From Deltaproteobacteria bacterium (lineage in GTDB: Bacteria; Desulfobacterota; Desulfobacteria; Desulfobacterales; GCA-2748835), in assembly GCA_002748835.1 (NCBI GenBank), contig PDTL01000017.1:1-64000 (forward strand): a DNA stretch of 64,000 nucleotides, in the 5' to 3' direction. Shown piece after piece: positions 40,912 through 51,608 of the stretch. The notes under the pieces are model-generated. The model was given only the letters and a program-made list of their open reading frames with translations. It did not search any database and was not told where the DNA came from. Every line of letters begins with the position of its first letter. The first letter of the stretch is position 1. The position numbers and the translations under genes are program-made.

Positions 40912-42918
40912 TTACACCTTAAACACCCCAACCATCTGCTTCAACTTTTCCACAAGTGCGTTTAAGGCTTCAGCCTGTTCATTTAAATCCTCACCCTGGG
41001 CGACAATCTCTTTACCAGCCTCATTGACACCCATAATTTCCCTGTTAATAGAATCGGCAAAGACCGAGCCCTGGCTGACATTCTCATTCACCTCATTGAG
41101 GCCCTGAGACGCTTGATGGATATTTTCGGCAATTTCCTGGGTCGTTATGGACTGCTGATCAACGGAATGGGTGACATCGGTAATGATTTCATTAATCGTG
41201 TTAATCAGGGTAACGATTTCATTGATGGCCGCAATAGACGCATTGGCTGTCTGCTGTACCCCGTCAATCTTATCGCGGATATTTCCGGTGGCGGCAGCAG
41301 TCTGATGCGCTAGTTCCTTAATTTCATTGGCAACGACGGCAAAGCCCTTACCCGCTTCACCCGCACGCGCCGCCTCAATGGTGGCATTGAGTGCCAGCAG
41401 GTTGGTCTGCTCACTGATCTCGGTAATGGTCTCGGTGACTTCACTGATGGCCCTGGCTGCCGCGTCCAGCTCGCCCATACGCACAGATGTTTGTTGAGCC
41501 TGCGTCACACCATCTCTGGAGATCTCCGCGGCAGAGCGAACAGAACTTGCAATCGTTGTGATATTGGTGTTCATCATCTCAGCTGCCGACGCAACCCTGC
41601 TGACATTGGTCGCAGATTGTTCCATGGCTGCGGCCACGCTGCTCATGTTGCTGTTTAATGCTTCGGTAGCAGCGGCAACCGCGTTGGCTTGTTGCGAAGC
41701 CCCTTGAGAAGATGCCAGAACCGTGGCAGCAATATGCTCCAACTGGCCCACCGACGCTTCAATTTTACCGGTTTCTCCCCGAACCCCGCCTAACAAATTC
41801 TGCAATTTTTCAAGAAACACGTTGAACCACCTGGCCAGCGCGCCAATCTCATCCTTTGTCCTTGCCTGAAAACGGAGCGTCAGATCCCCCTCAAAAGCGG
41901 CAAGCTCACCGACCATGTTGCTCATCGGACGAATCAGGCGTGACGTGATAAAATAGCCTGCAATCGCAACAAGCAAAACAACCAGCGCGGCGATACCCAG
42001 CAGTCGGTTTCGGACTGAGGTAACGGTCTTATGCAGTTCCGCATGATTCATAAACACCAAGACAATCCAATCAGTTTCGTCAACACCTTCCGAGTGGACA
42101 TGATAGGTAATGCCGTTCACTTCTGCATTATAGTGAATTTTTTGGCCAGAGAGCACTCGAGAAACATTTTCATCATCGACAAGATCGGTTTCTGAGAATT
42201 TTTTCATGTTATTTTCAGGATGTTTCGAATCAACAAAAACCGATCCGTTTCTGTGCAGCAACACCACATACCCCGTCTCTCCGACCCTCACCCGCCTGGC
42301 CATTTCTGAGACCGCGTCGTTGTTGATATCAAACCCGACAACGCCGGCGACCTGACCGTCCGGGCCGGGAACAGCCATTACCATGGAAACAACTAGGGAC
42401 CGGGTTGTATAGTCGATATAGGGTTCGGTCTGGATCACTTTCCCCTGATTCGCCACCGCATCCTTGTACCAGTCGCGCGTTCTGGGGTCAAAATGGGTGC
42501 GAACATCTTCCGGATACCCCACCCAGCCACCATAGCGGGTGCCGAAAAAGATAAAGATAGCGGTTTCATGGGTTTCGCCAAACTCTTTAAATTTATTATA
42601 AATATCTTCTTCTATCCCGCCTCTTGTCGAAGAATCCATCTTTACGTTTTGGGCAGTGATATAGGTTCGCACCGAATCACCCGCCGTCTGCAACAAAGGC
42701 GAGTGGCTGAACATTTCAACGTTTTGCCGAAAGCCCTTATAGTACGTGTCGATAAGGGCAACCAAGGATTCAGATTCTTGATGCACTTGTTTCTTGTGCC
42801 GCTCCTTCATCGTCTGTTCCATCATCCGGGTGGTGGTAAGAAGCAGCGGGATCGCCATAAGCAACACCAACGTCACCGCCATAAACTGCAATTTCCAGCG
42901 TAATGATTTCAACATCAC
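40912..42918 (-). CDS. Methyl-accepting chemotaxis protein (dCache-like sensor)
   Basis: [49 protein letters not shown]. Confidence 0.96.
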   Translation of the reverse strand: MMLKSLRWKLQFMAVTLVLLMAIPLLLTTTRMMEQTMKERHKKQVHQESESLVALIDTYYKGFRQNVEMFSHSPLLQTAGDSVRTYITAQNVKMDSSTRGGIEEDIYNKFKEFGETHETAIFIFFGTRYGGWVGYPEDVRTHFDPRTRDWYKDAVANQGKVIQTEPYIDYTTRSLVVSMVMAVPGPDGQVAGVVGFDINNDAVSEMARRVRVGETGYVVLLHRNGSVFVDSKHPENNMKKFSETDLVDDENVSRVLSGQKIHYNAEVNGITYHVHSEGVDETDWIVLVFMNHAELHKTVTSVRNRLLGIAALVVLLVAIAGYFITSRLIRPMSNMVGELAAFEGDLTLRFQARTKDEIGALARWFNVFLEKLQNLLGGVRGETGKIEASVGQLEHIAATVLASSQGASQQANAVAAATEALNSNMSSVAAAMEQSATNVSRVASAAEMMNTNITTIASSVRSAAEISRDGVTQAQQTSVRMGELDAAARAISEVTETITEISEQTNLLALNATIEAARAGEAGKGFAVVANEIKELAHQTAAATGNIRDKIDGVQQTANASIAAINEIVTLINTINEIITDVTHSVDQQSITTQEIAENIHQASQGLNEVNENVSQGSVFADSINREIMGVNEAGKEIVAQGEDLNEQAEALNALVEKLKQMVGVFKV

Positions 42919-43154
42919 TGCATCCTTATTTTAGTATCTCAACTTTCAAAGTTCATCTGATTCAATAATTAGTTTCTAATTATTTGAAATTAAGGTATTA
43001 ACAAACGAAAAAATCCTGTTTTGACAGGTTGTGTTCAAACCCAGACAAACACGTCAAAAAAGGAGCCTTGTCAAATGAATATACCGCATGCCCTCTTGAA
43101 AACTGAAGTTTCCTGAAAATTTAAATTCATTTAACTGTGATTTAAGCTAAAAAG

Positions 43155-43172
43155 TGGCACCCATGGGTGCCA
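43155..43172. repeat. Perfect 18-bp palindrome
   Basis: TGGCACCCATGGGTGCCA. Confidence 0.95.
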
Positions 43173-43332
43173 AAACACACAGAAAAAAATGCATAATCCA
43201 TTGATTTTATTTATATAAAACAAAAAAATAGAAAGGCAGCACCGCTTATGGTATACTTACGTTATTCAACCAACTGAAAATATACAAAAAGAGGATGCTA
43301 CCCTGTTCATACTACGCGATTTACTCCTGTCT

Positions 43333-43623
43333 TTGCAAGATGAATTTTCCAGAACTGCTCAAGGACAGAAAAGGAACGTCTGGTTCGCAGACACGTTGCT
43401 GGTTGTGGTGGTACCCTTTACATCATCAATGACCGCCAACCTGCTACGTGCCGTCATAACCACCGATTTAACACTTTCGGTTGAGCAGATTATACAATAC
43501 GATGCGGCACGCTGGAAAATAGAATCTGGATTTAAGGAGACCAAACAGGAAATTTTCAGCTCAAAAGCACACGTTCGGAATTCGGAATCTGTAAAACCAT
43601 ACTACGCATGGTTGCGTAGATAG
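43333..43623 (+). pseudogene. Transposase fragment (IS4-like), N- and C-terminal parts fused by internal deletion
   Basis: LQDEFSRTAQGQKRNVWFADTLLVVVVPFTSSMTANLLRA joined to VITTDLTLSVEQIIQYDAARWKIESGFKETKQ. Confidence 0.8.
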
Positions 43624-43667
43624 ATGACCAATTCTTTTACAGGAAACTTTAGCTCTGTATAAATATT

Positions 43668-44834
43668 TTACAATGACGCGTCAGAGGGAAATAAGCTGGC
43701 CAGATTTTTCCAGGAGTGAACCGCAATGTCTCTCACATGAAAAGTGTCATCACCGCCGTATACACATGCCCCGTCAGCACTGTTTTGCAGCGTGTTCAGC
43801 CAGGTGACGGTTTGGATGAAGCTTTTTTGAAATGTCTGGACACTCTTGATTTCAACAGGAAACAAGGATGTCCCCCTGTCTGCGATCAAATCCACCTCAT
43901 GCCCGTGTTGATCCCTCCAGAAATACAGGGGGGCTTGCCTGCCTTGATGATGAAATCTTTTTTTCAACTCTGAAATCACCCAGTTCTCAAAAATTGAACC
44001 GATTAACGGATAGGTGTCAAGATGGTCTGGCGAAGAGATGCGCAGCAGATAACATAACAATCCCGTATCTGTAAAATAGAGCTTCGGCGATTTGATGATT
44101 CGCTTATTGAAATTCCGGTAGTGGGGTTCCAGAAAAAAACAAATATAGGATGCCTGCAATACACTGAGCCAGGATTTTGCCGTGGGCTGAGAGATACCGG
44201 CATCTGATGCCAGGCTGTCATAATTGATCAATTGCCCCACCCTGCCTGCACAGAGCCGGATAAAACGATCAAAGGTTGCAAGGTCACCGATATTAAGGAG
44301 CATGCGAACATCACGTTCCACATAGGTTCGGTAGTAGTCTTCCAGCCATTCGGTAGGATTCAGTCCTTGATGGAAGATTCTCGGATATCCTCCAAAAAAC
44401 AAAGTGTTATAAATATCCTCTGATCGTTCTTCAGGGGGGAGTTCCGTTCTTTCCAGGGGAAACAACTCAATGATCCGCGTCCTGCCAGCCAGTGACTGTG
44501 ATATGTTTTCATGCAGCAATAAATTATTCGAGCCCGTTAGAATCAGCTTTCTTGAATCTGAAGGTGTGTCTAGTATCTCCTGGACGTAGGACAAAAGCTC
44601 CGGCACTTTTTGCACCTCATCCAGAATAGACGAGGATAAAGATTTCAAAAACGATTTTGGGTCCAGCAGCACACGCGAACGAAGCTCCGGGGACTCAAAT
44701 GTGAAATAGTCAAAATCCGGAAACAGTTTTTTACTGAGTGTTGTCTTTCCTGACTGTCTGGGCCCCATGATGGTAATACAACGATACCTGGATTGAATGC
44801 GGGCGATATATTTTTCAGCTTCTCTTGTGTACAT
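43668..44834 (-). CDS. ATP-binding protein, AAA_14 + DUF4143 family
   Basis: YIARIQSRYRCITIMGPRQSGKTTLSKKLFPDFDYFTFE...LILTGSNNLLLHENISQSLAGRT; start taken as MYTREAEK. Confidence 0.92.
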   Translation of the reverse strand: MYTREAEKYIARIQSRYRCITIMGPRQSGKTTLSKKLFPDFDYFTFESPELRSRVLLDPKSFLKSLSSSILDEVQKVPELLSYVQEILDTPSDSRKLILTGSNNLLLHENISQSLAGRTRIIELFPLERTELPPEERSEDIYNTLFFGGYPRIFHQGLNPTEWLEDYYRTYVERDVRMLLNIGDLATFDRFIRLCAGRVGQLINYDSLASDAGISQPTAKSWLSVLQASYICFFLEPHYRNFNKRIIKSPKLYFTDTGLLCYLLRISSPDHLDTYPLIGSIFENWVISELKKRFHHQGRQAPLYFWRDQHGHEVDLIADRGTSLFPVEIKSVQTFQKSFIQTVTWLNTLQNSADGACVYGGDDTFHVRDIAVHSWKNLASLFPSDASL

Positions 44835-44863
44835 AATGACAAACGATAGCTTCAACCCGTGAT

Positions 44864-44898
44864 CTTGTCAATTCAAAATACCATTTTGAATTGACAAG
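44864..44898. repeat. Perfect 16-bp inverted repeat with 3-nt spacer
   Basis: CTTGTCAATTCAAAAT-ACC-ATTTTGAATTGACAAG. Confidence 0.97.
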
Positions 44899-45068
44899 GC
44901 ATGATCACCGGTACCGATTCCCCAGATTTTTCTTACGCCGCTTCCCGGAAAAAATCCGTCACATTTTCTTCTTCGCTGAAAAAGCCACTGCCGATGCGCA
45001 ATCTCGCTTGGGATTGAACCTGTGAGGTCGTTGTTGTTAAGATAAAATTTCGTTAATTTTGTCCACAA
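44868..45068 (-). pseudogene. Leucine-rich-repeat protein fragment
   Basis: LTKFYLNNNDLTGSIPSEIA is one LRR unit; no flanking repeats in frame. Confidence 0.4.
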
Positions 45069-45255
45069 ACAGTTTTTTTTTCAAACCGCCGCGGACGTGA
45101 CAAAGCTGCTAAGTACCTTGCTGGAGGTGGCAAGAACGATTGAACAGGCGGATATACTGCCCACTATACGTAATGAGCGCAATCTTGCCAGACCAGCGAC
45201 AGTGAAAATAAGGGCTGCGTGACTAAAAAGAGATTGATCCGGAACGTTACCGTCA

Positions 45256-45558
45256 ATGAAAGGGAAAACAATGGACTATAAAGTGATGGCGGCCTCCTTT
45301 GGCCTGGTGTTTTTAGCTGAACTTGGAGATAAGACCCAACTTGCCGCCCTTTGTCTGGCTGCGGAAAGTCAATCCAGGGTATCCGTGTTTTCCGGTTCTG
45401 CGGCGGCCCTTGTCTTGGCATCATTTTTGGCTGTTTTTTTCGGCGACTTACTTGCCCGGCTGATCCCCCCTTTCTACATAAGAATTGGGGCCGGACTGTT
45501 TTTTGTTGCTGCCGGGCTGATGATACTTTTCACAGCAGTACAGGCATCTAAAATCTGA
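45256..45558 (+). CDS. TMEM165/GDT1 (UPF0016) family protein, single-repeat size
   Basis: FGLVFLAELGDKTQLAALCLAA (ELGDKT motif) with two further hydrophobic helices. Confidence 0.85.
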   Translation: MKGKTMDYKVMAASFGLVFLAELGDKTQLAALCLAAESQSRVSVFSGSAAALVLASFLAVFFGDLLARLIPPFYIRIGAGLFFVAAGLMILFTAVQASKI

Positions 45559-45592
45559 AACTGGGACGTATGGAGCTGAACGCCTGTTTCGC

Positions 45593-45946
45593 TTAATCCA
45601 TTAACAATTCACAAACAGGACGCCTGGGAGCACGACAATTTGCATTGGTATCTGTAACATTGTCCCGGGTCATGCACCAGCCGTCTGCAGGCGTGGCAGT
45701 GTCCGCAAGCTCGACCCCGTTTACTCCCAGCTTGGTGCAGGACCGGTCCGCGCCTTTCTGATAGCAGGCATCCTGACCATAAAAGCGGTCACCGGGTGAG
45801 GGGCAGGGGGTGATGACCGCACTGCCATCCGTGCAGTCCGTGATACCGGTTTTCACCACCGGCTCCGTTGCTGCCTCCCAGGCACCGTTCCCCATGTCGG
45901 TCATAACGACGACCGCCACCATTAACGGCAATCCATTTGATGTCAT
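45593..45946 (-). pseudogene. Fragment of a DUF1566-type (Lcl-like) repeat protein
   Basis: VVKTGITDCTDGSAVITPCPSPGDRFYGQDACYQKG...WCMTRDNVTD pattern; no signal peptide, truncated both ends. Confidence 0.5.
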
Positions 45947-46087
45947 TTACAGTATCCGGTCGGTACGGAGGACGTCCGAAACAGATAGCTGCATTGACAA
46001 TTCTCTCTGGTTTAGATAGCCTGCTTCACGTTTAACGGTGCTCACTGAAAAAACAGTTCGCTTGTTCACCTTGGCCAAGGAGAGACC

Positions 46088-48097
46088 ATGCGAGTTTTAT
46101 CCGTCAAAAGAAAACTTGTCATTTTTTTTGTTGCCCTCCCTCTGATTCCTGTTTTGGTTTTTGCATTTTACTTTACCAATGAAATGAAGAAAGAAGCGGT
46201 CAATGCCTTTGTTTCTTCAACAAATAATGAGTTAACGCAAGTTGATCAGGGGTTTACTTTTTTTGTGGACGGCCTTAAAAAAATGACACAGCTTCTTGCC
46301 ACAACACCCGCATTCCGCGATGTTGGAGAAACCCTGCCCAACTATATAAGAGGAGATGATCCCGCCGTTTTATTCAACAATTTTCAACAGCCGGCCAGAC
46401 GATCTCTTGATGTGCTCATCCAGGCAAATAAAACAATTTCTGTTTCATCCATCGTCTATCTGGGTACCCAGCAATGCGGATTTCTTACCTCTGGCCTGGA
46501 CAGTATGCCCCCCCGAACCATGAAGCTTGATCCTCGCAAGCGGGGGTGGTATAAAGCCGCCGTTCTCAAGGGAGATGTGATTGTAACCCCTTCTTATCAG
46601 AGTGGGAGTGGTGATATCGTTGTGACGGTTGCCGCACCGTGTTTTTTTGCAGACAATCAACTGGTCGGGGTTGTTGGCATGGATGTCTCACTTTCAACCC
46701 TAACAGACGTTGTACGAAACATCTCCATTGGTTCGACCGGGTACGTGATCCTGGCCCAGGATGACGGAATGATCCTTGCCAATCCACGGCAGAAAAAAAA
46801 TGATTTCAAAACCATCGATTCATTAGGTGTCGCTGAATTTGCCAACCTCGCCCAAATGGAAAACAGCTTCAAGGAAATTACCCTTGATGGACAAACGTAT
46901 CTGGCAACCGTGCATAGTTCCCCTTCGCTCGGTTATCGCTTCATCGGATTAATTACAAAGAACGAGATACTGGGAAAAATTGTCGCGATACAAAAAATCG
47001 TTCTTGCCCTTGTTCTTGGCTTTATTCTCTTTTTCACCGTTCTTGCCTTGTGGCTTTCAAACAGCATCGTCAATCCCCTGGACAGGGTTGCCTCACTCAT
47101 TCAGCATATTGAAGAACAAGGCGATTTAACCAAACGGCTCACTATTGAAAAAGAGGACGAAATTGGTTCGCTGGCCCACCTCTTCAATGTCTTTATTGAA
47201 AAACTGCACCAGGTCGTTCAAGAACTCAAAAAGAACAGCGGGGCCCTGCACCAGTCAGCTTCACAGCTAAACGATGTTTCCGGACAATTACTGAGCGAAT
47301 CAGCGTCAACCGAACAGCGTTCAGCCACAGTGACAACCGCCGCAGAAGCAGCCAGCAGCAACCTCGCCGACGTTGCCAACGCCATGGAGCAGTCTTCTGC
47401 AAATACAAACATTATCGCCGCTGCCGCCGAAGAAATGCGTGCCACCATGGGCGGCATCGCCGAAAGATCCGGACAAGCAAAAAAAATCTCCTCCAGAGCA
47501 GTGAAAGGCACCCGGGAAGCGGCTTGCTTTATGGAAGCGCTCGACGACGCTGCCAACAAAATCGGCAAGGCAACAGAAACCATTACCGAAATATCTGAAC
47601 AAACCAACCTCCTGGCCTTAAATGCGACCATCGAAGCCGCCCGGGCTGGAACGGCAGGCAAGGGTTTTGCCGTTGTCGCCAATGAGATTAAAGCCCTGGC
47701 ACAGCATACGGCAGAGGCCACTCTTAACATAAGCCATCTGGTCGAGGCGGTTCAAAAGACCACACAGCGTACCGGAGAAAGCATCACAACCATCGAAGCA
47801 GTGATCCACGAAGTCAATGAGATCATTACCGCCATTACACAAGCAGTCGCCGAACACAGTAACGCCACCGATGAAATCGTTACCACTATCACTCAGGTCA
47901 GCCTGGGCATTCAGGAGGTCAATGAAAATGTTGCTCAGAGTTCACAAGCGGTTTCAAACATTACTAAAGAGATCAGAGGAATTTCTATCGCGGCGACACG
48001 CATAACCAAGGACAGCAAAGGCCTTGCCGGAAATGCCAAAGGACTTTCGGAAAATTCGGAAAAACTCCAGGAAATTGTACGCCATTTCCACGTGTGA
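46088..48097 (+). CDS. Methyl-accepting chemotaxis protein (dCache-like sensor)
   Basis: [45 protein letters not shown]. Confidence 0.96.
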   Translation: MRVLSVKRKLVIFFVALPLIPVLVFAFYFTNEMKKEAVNAFVSSTNNELTQVDQGFTFFVDGLKKMTQLLATTPAFRDVGETLPNYIRGDDPAVLFNNFQQPARRSLDVLIQANKTISVSSIVYLGTQQCGFLTSGLDSMPPRTMKLDPRKRGWYKAAVLKGDVIVTPSYQSGSGDIVVTVAAPCFFADNQLVGVVGMDVSLSTLTDVVRNISIGSTGYVILAQDDGMILANPRQKKNDFKTIDSLGVAEFANLAQMENSFKEITLDGQTYLATVHSSPSLGYRFIGLITKNEILGKIVAIQKIVLALVLGFILFFTVLALWLSNSIVNPLDRVASLIQHIEEQGDLTKRLTIEKEDEIGSLAHLFNVFIEKLHQVVQELKKNSGALHQSASQLNDVSGQLLSESASTEQRSATVTTAAEAASSNLADVANAMEQSSANTNIIAAAAEEMRATMGGIAERSGQAKKISSRAVKGTREAACFMEALDDAANKIGKATETITEISEQTNLLALNATIEAARAGTAGKGFAVVANEIKALAQHTAEATLNISHLVEAVQKTTQRTGESITTIEAVIHEVNEIITAITQAVAEHSNATDEIVTTITQVSLGIQEVNENVAQSSQAVSNITKEIRGISIAATRITKDSKGLAGNAKGLSENSEKLQEIVRHFHV

Positions 48098-48115
48098 TCA
48101 ACGGTCACAATACAG

Positions 48116-49288
48116 TTGATACCTCCCCTTCATCCCCTCTCGACACACCGATTTACAGCCGGTGTGGAACGGGTGGGCGCTGAGGGTGAAGGGGTGGTCA
48201 CCGACCCCAGTGGTCGGCGGTATTTTGTTCCCGGTGTATGGCCCGGTGATATCGGCGTGTTTCAGCCGTCTGCAACGGTCGGCCGATACGGCCGGGCACG
48301 GTTGGTCGAGCGGATCACATCCTCTCCTGACCGCGTCGCACCGGTATGTCCCCACCTCGGTTTCACCACCGGAATGTGCGGGGGATGTCCGTGGATGATC
48401 GCCTCCTGCCCGTCCCAGGCAGCTGAAAAAGAGCGGCAGATCCGCCACCAGCTGAACCGGTCCGGTCTTCTGCTGCCCCACGTCCGGATCGCGCCGCTGA
48501 TGGTGTCGCCGAAGGTATTTGGCTATCGAAACCGGGCGCAATTCAAGACCGACGGCCGGCTGCTCGGGTATGTGTCCCCCGGTACCCGCACCATCGCGCC
48601 CATATCCGCCTGCCCGGTGCTTGATGCGCCTTGCAGGGATCTCCTCTCCCGACTGCTGGGCACCCTGCCGAATCCCGCATGGGTTCCGCCAAAAGGATAT
48701 GACTGGCAATACATTGACATTGACAGTGATACCCGTTTGGACTCTTTGATCATGAACCGGAGACGCCTCTTCAGGCAGGGAAACACGGACCAGAACCGGC
48801 GCATGCAGGCATGGCTTTTCGATCAGCTCAAAAAGCGTGTCCCATCCGGGCCGGTTCTGGAGCTGTTTGCCGGCAGCGGGAATTTTACGCAGATCCTTGC
48901 GACACAAGCAATTCACCCGGTACTGGCTGTAGAAGCTGCCGGTGCTGCCATGGATGCACTGACTGAAAAACAGCTCCCCGGCGTTCGCACCCTCCGGGCG
49001 GATATCTATAAAAAACGCACATGGGAAGGTATCTGGTCGGCCCTGCCAGACCCGTGCGTCCTGGTGATGGATCCGCCCCGTCAGGGATTTGGTGCGATAA
49101 AGCACTTCCTCACCCGTTATCCCCGTATCCATACCCTCATCTACTTTTCCTGCTGTTTACCCTCCTTTTGCCGGGATGCCGCGTTTATCACCCGCGCTGG
49201 TTTTGATCTCCAGCGTGTTCAGCCCATCGACCTGTTTCCGCATACCCCGCATGTGGAGCTGATGACCGTTTTTCACGCCCGATCTTAA
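48116..49288 (+). CDS. TrmA/RumA-type class I SAM-dependent 23S rRNA (uracil-C5) methyltransferase
   Basis: CPHLGFTTGMCGGCPWM Fe-S type cysteines; LELFAGSGNFT; VLVMDPPRQGFG. Confidence 0.9.
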   Translation: MIPPLHPLSTHRFTAGVERVGAEGEGVVTDPSGRRYFVPGVWPGDIGVFQPSATVGRYGRARLVERITSSPDRVAPVCPHLGFTTGMCGGCPWMIASCPSQAAEKERQIRHQLNRSGLLLPHVRIAPLMVSPKVFGYRNRAQFKTDGRLLGYVSPGTRTIAPISACPVLDAPCRDLLSRLLGTLPNPAWVPPKGYDWQYIDIDSDTRLDSLIMNRRRLFRQGNTDQNRRMQAWLFDQLKKRVPSGPVLELFAGSGNFTQILATQAIHPVLAVEAAGAAMDALTEKQLPGVRTLRADIYKKRTWEGIWSALPDPCVLVMDPPRQGFGAIKHFLTRYPRIHTLIYFSCCLPSFCRDAAFITRAGFDLQRVQPIDLFPHTPHVELMTVFHARS

Positions 49289-49477
49289 CTCCTCATCCAG
49301 ATGCTCTATATTGGATTTTCGCTTATTTTTTTTCTTGACATCCTGCAAACAACCTGAAATGAAGCGATTACGGAGGCGGTCGTCGGGGCTGCACTTCGGT
49401 TGAGACATTGCACCGCGAGGCTTAAAAATCCGTCTCCTCTCTTCCGAAACAGCCCGTCACACCTTTTTGTCAGTGAC

Positions 49478-49650
49478 ACCACCGGTCCCGATGGCAGCAG
49501 ATGCCGGAAACGGCTGAATTCGGAACGCCTGTGACACTAAGGAACAGGCCCGCCACTGTAACCGGGGACGAACGCCCTGCCCCATTCACTGCTGAAATAC
49601 CTGCGGGAAGCATCGGTCAGTCGAGCGATCCGGAAATCATCTCCCCCTTT
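49478..49650 (+). promoter_or_regulatory. Cobalamin riboswitch
   Basis: CGGAACGCCTGTGACACTAAGGAACAGGCCCGCCACTGTAACCGGGGACGAAC...CACTG...CGGGAAG...GATCCGGAA contains the B12-box (GCCACTG) and conserved flanks; precedes a corrinoid operon. Confidence 0.9.
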
Positions 49651-49674
49651 AAGGACGTCTAACCGGTTGACTGC

Positions 49675-50763
49675 ATGACCGATCGGATTATTGCCATGTC
49701 GCGCAAACATCGAATGTTCCATCAACGGCACCGGATGATCACTGGCATGGCCGTGTGCGTGCTGATCTGGCTGATCCTGTACCAATCAACCCTCGGGTAT
49801 TTCGACATTTCCCTGAAGACCATCACGCGGATCCTGTTCAGCGTGCTTACCGGGGCACGGATTGATCCGTCGGAAATTGATGCCATGACCCGCACAGTGG
49901 TGGTTGACGTCCGCCTGCCGCGTATCCTCACCGCCGCATGCGTGGGCTGCGGACTTTCGATCAGCGGTGCGGTATTTCAGGGAATCCTGCACAATCCCCT
50001 GGCGGATCCCTACACCCTGGGTATATCCGCAGGCGCCGCATTCGGGGCCAGTATCGGCATTCTGGGAATACCGGATGCGGTGATTGCCATACCGATCTGC
50101 GCCTTTGCCGGTGCGATCATCTCCCTTTCCATTGTCATCGCTATTGCCGAATCCGCCCCCCGAACCCAAACCGGGTATGCGGCCGGCACCCTGATTCTGG
50201 CCGGCATTCTCGTGAGCACGATTTTATCTGCCGGCATCAGTTTCATGAAATTTCTGGCAGACGATCAGGTGGAAGCCATCATTTTCTGGCTCATGGGCAG
50301 TTTCAGTCCAGCCGGCTGGACAGAGGCCGGCTGGGCGTTTTTTGCAAGTATCGCCGGGTTCTTCTTTTTTCAGTTTCATGCGCGCGAACTCAATATTTTG
50401 TCCCTTGGCACCATGGGCGCTGTTTCACTCGGGGTTCAGGCCCGCGCCGTTTCCATCCGTCTGCTGGTTGCAGCATCGCTTCTCTCCGCCCTCTGTGTCG
50501 CCCTGTCCGGCATCATCGGGTTTGTGGGGCTGCTGGTACCGCACCTGGCGCGCTTCCTCTGCGGTCCGGATCACAGCCGGCTGATTCCCCTGTCCGCCAC
50601 TTTCGGGGCCATCCTGCTCATGACCGCTGATTCCGTCACCCGGACCGCCTTGCCGGTAGAGGTGCCCATCGGCGTGTTCACCGCCCTGCTCGGCGGTCCG
50701 TTTTTCTGCGGGGTCTTTGTCCTGCACCATCGCTGGCTGCGTCGTGGAAAGGAAACCGCGTAG
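49675..50763 (+). CDS. btuC: FecCD/BtuC family ABC transporter permease
   Basis: VRLPRILTAACVGCGLSISGAVFQGILHNPLADPYTLGISAGAAFGAS. Confidence 0.9.
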   Translation: MTDRIIAMSRKHRMFHQRHRMITGMAVCVLIWLILYQSTLGYFDISLKTITRILFSVLTGARIDPSEIDAMTRTVVVDVRLPRILTAACVGCGLSISGAVFQGILHNPLADPYTLGISAGAAFGASIGILGIPDAVIAIPICAFAGAIISLSIVIAIAESAPRTQTGYAAGTLILAGILVSTILSAGISFMKFLADDQVEAIIFWLMGSFSPAGWTEAGWAFFASIAGFFFFQFHARELNILSLGTMGAVSLGVQARAVSIRLLVAASLLSALCVALSGIIGFVGLLVPHLARFLCGPDHSRLIPLSATFGAILLMTADSVTRTALPVEVPIGVFTALLGGPFFCGVFVLHHRWLRRGKETA

Positions 50764-51603
50764 ATGCCCAATCCTGTCTCGCTCTCCCGCCGGACAGATC
50801 CCGGCATACCGGCGCTTACCGCAGAAAAGCTCTGTTATCGATACGGCTCCCGGAATCTGCTGACAGATATTTCCTTGTCCCTTGATCCCGGCAAGCTATA
50901 CGGGGTGCTCGGCCCCAACGGGAGCGGTAAAACAACCCTGCTTGAACTACTGGCAGGTTACCGAACGCCCATATCCGGACGCGTCTGCCTGGGAAACCGA
51001 CCCCTCCGCGAGATCCCGCCAACAGAACGGGCCCGATGGATCGGATGGGTACCCCAGCAGGCGGTGATCGGCTTTCCCTTCACGGTCAGGGATGTGGTGA
51101 TGATGGGCCGTCACCCGCATATTCCCCGGTTCAGATCCCCCGGAAAAAGGGATCGGGAAGCCGTCGATCTAGCGATTCATTGCATGGATCTTGCCGGACG
51201 TTCCCAATCCCCCATCACCCACCTCAGCGGCGGCGAACGCCAGCGGTCTCTGATCGCACGGGTCCTTGCCCAGGATCCGCGCCTGTATATGCTTGATGAA
51301 GTTTGTACGGGTCTGGATATCGCGCACACCCTCTGCATCCTGGATCTCTTGAGACACAAGGCAGACCATGACGGGGTAACGGGGGTACTGGTGCTTCATG
51401 ACATGAATCAGGCCCTGCAGTACTGCGATGCCCTGTTTTTGCTGAGCAGCGGGGTGCTGTGTGCCCAGGGACCGCCTGAAACGGTGCTGACAGACGAACG
51501 AATCGCATCTGTTTTTCAGGTAACGGCCCACCGCTACCCGGCGGCGAAGGGGCAGCCCCCGTTTATCACGTTCACCGCAAACCAACGGCCGGAGGATCGC
51601 TGA
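50764..51603 (+). CDS. btuD: ABC transporter ATP-binding protein
   Basis: LGPNGSGKTTLLELLAGY, LSGGERQRSLIARVLAQD, MLDEVCTGLDIA. Confidence 0.9.
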   Translation: MPNPVSLSRRTDPGIPALTAEKLCYRYGSRNLLTDISLSLDPGKLYGVLGPNGSGKTTLLELLAGYRTPISGRVCLGNRPLREIPPTERARWIGWVPQQAVIGFPFTVRDVVMMGRHPHIPRFRSPGKRDREAVDLAIHCMDLAGRSQSPITHLSGGERQRSLIARVLAQDPRLYMLDEVCTGLDIAHTLCILDLLRHKADHDGVTGVLVLHDMNQALQYCDALFLLSSGVLCAQGPPETVLTDERIASVFQVTAHRYPAAKGQPPFITFTANQRPEDR

Positions 51604-51608
51604 GTGCC

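Larger units (their letters stand above)
43103..43652 (+). mobile_element. Internally deleted IS element (IS4-like transposase remnant) bounded by 13-bp imperfect inverted repeats
   Basis: CTGAAGTTTCCTG at 43103-43115 and CAGGAAACTTTAG at 43640-43652 (12/13 inverted match). Confidence 0.7.

Noticed and set aside
48098-49132. 344-aa minus-strand ORF
   Set aside because: Antisense to a clear TrmA/RumA methyltransferase; no recognisable domain
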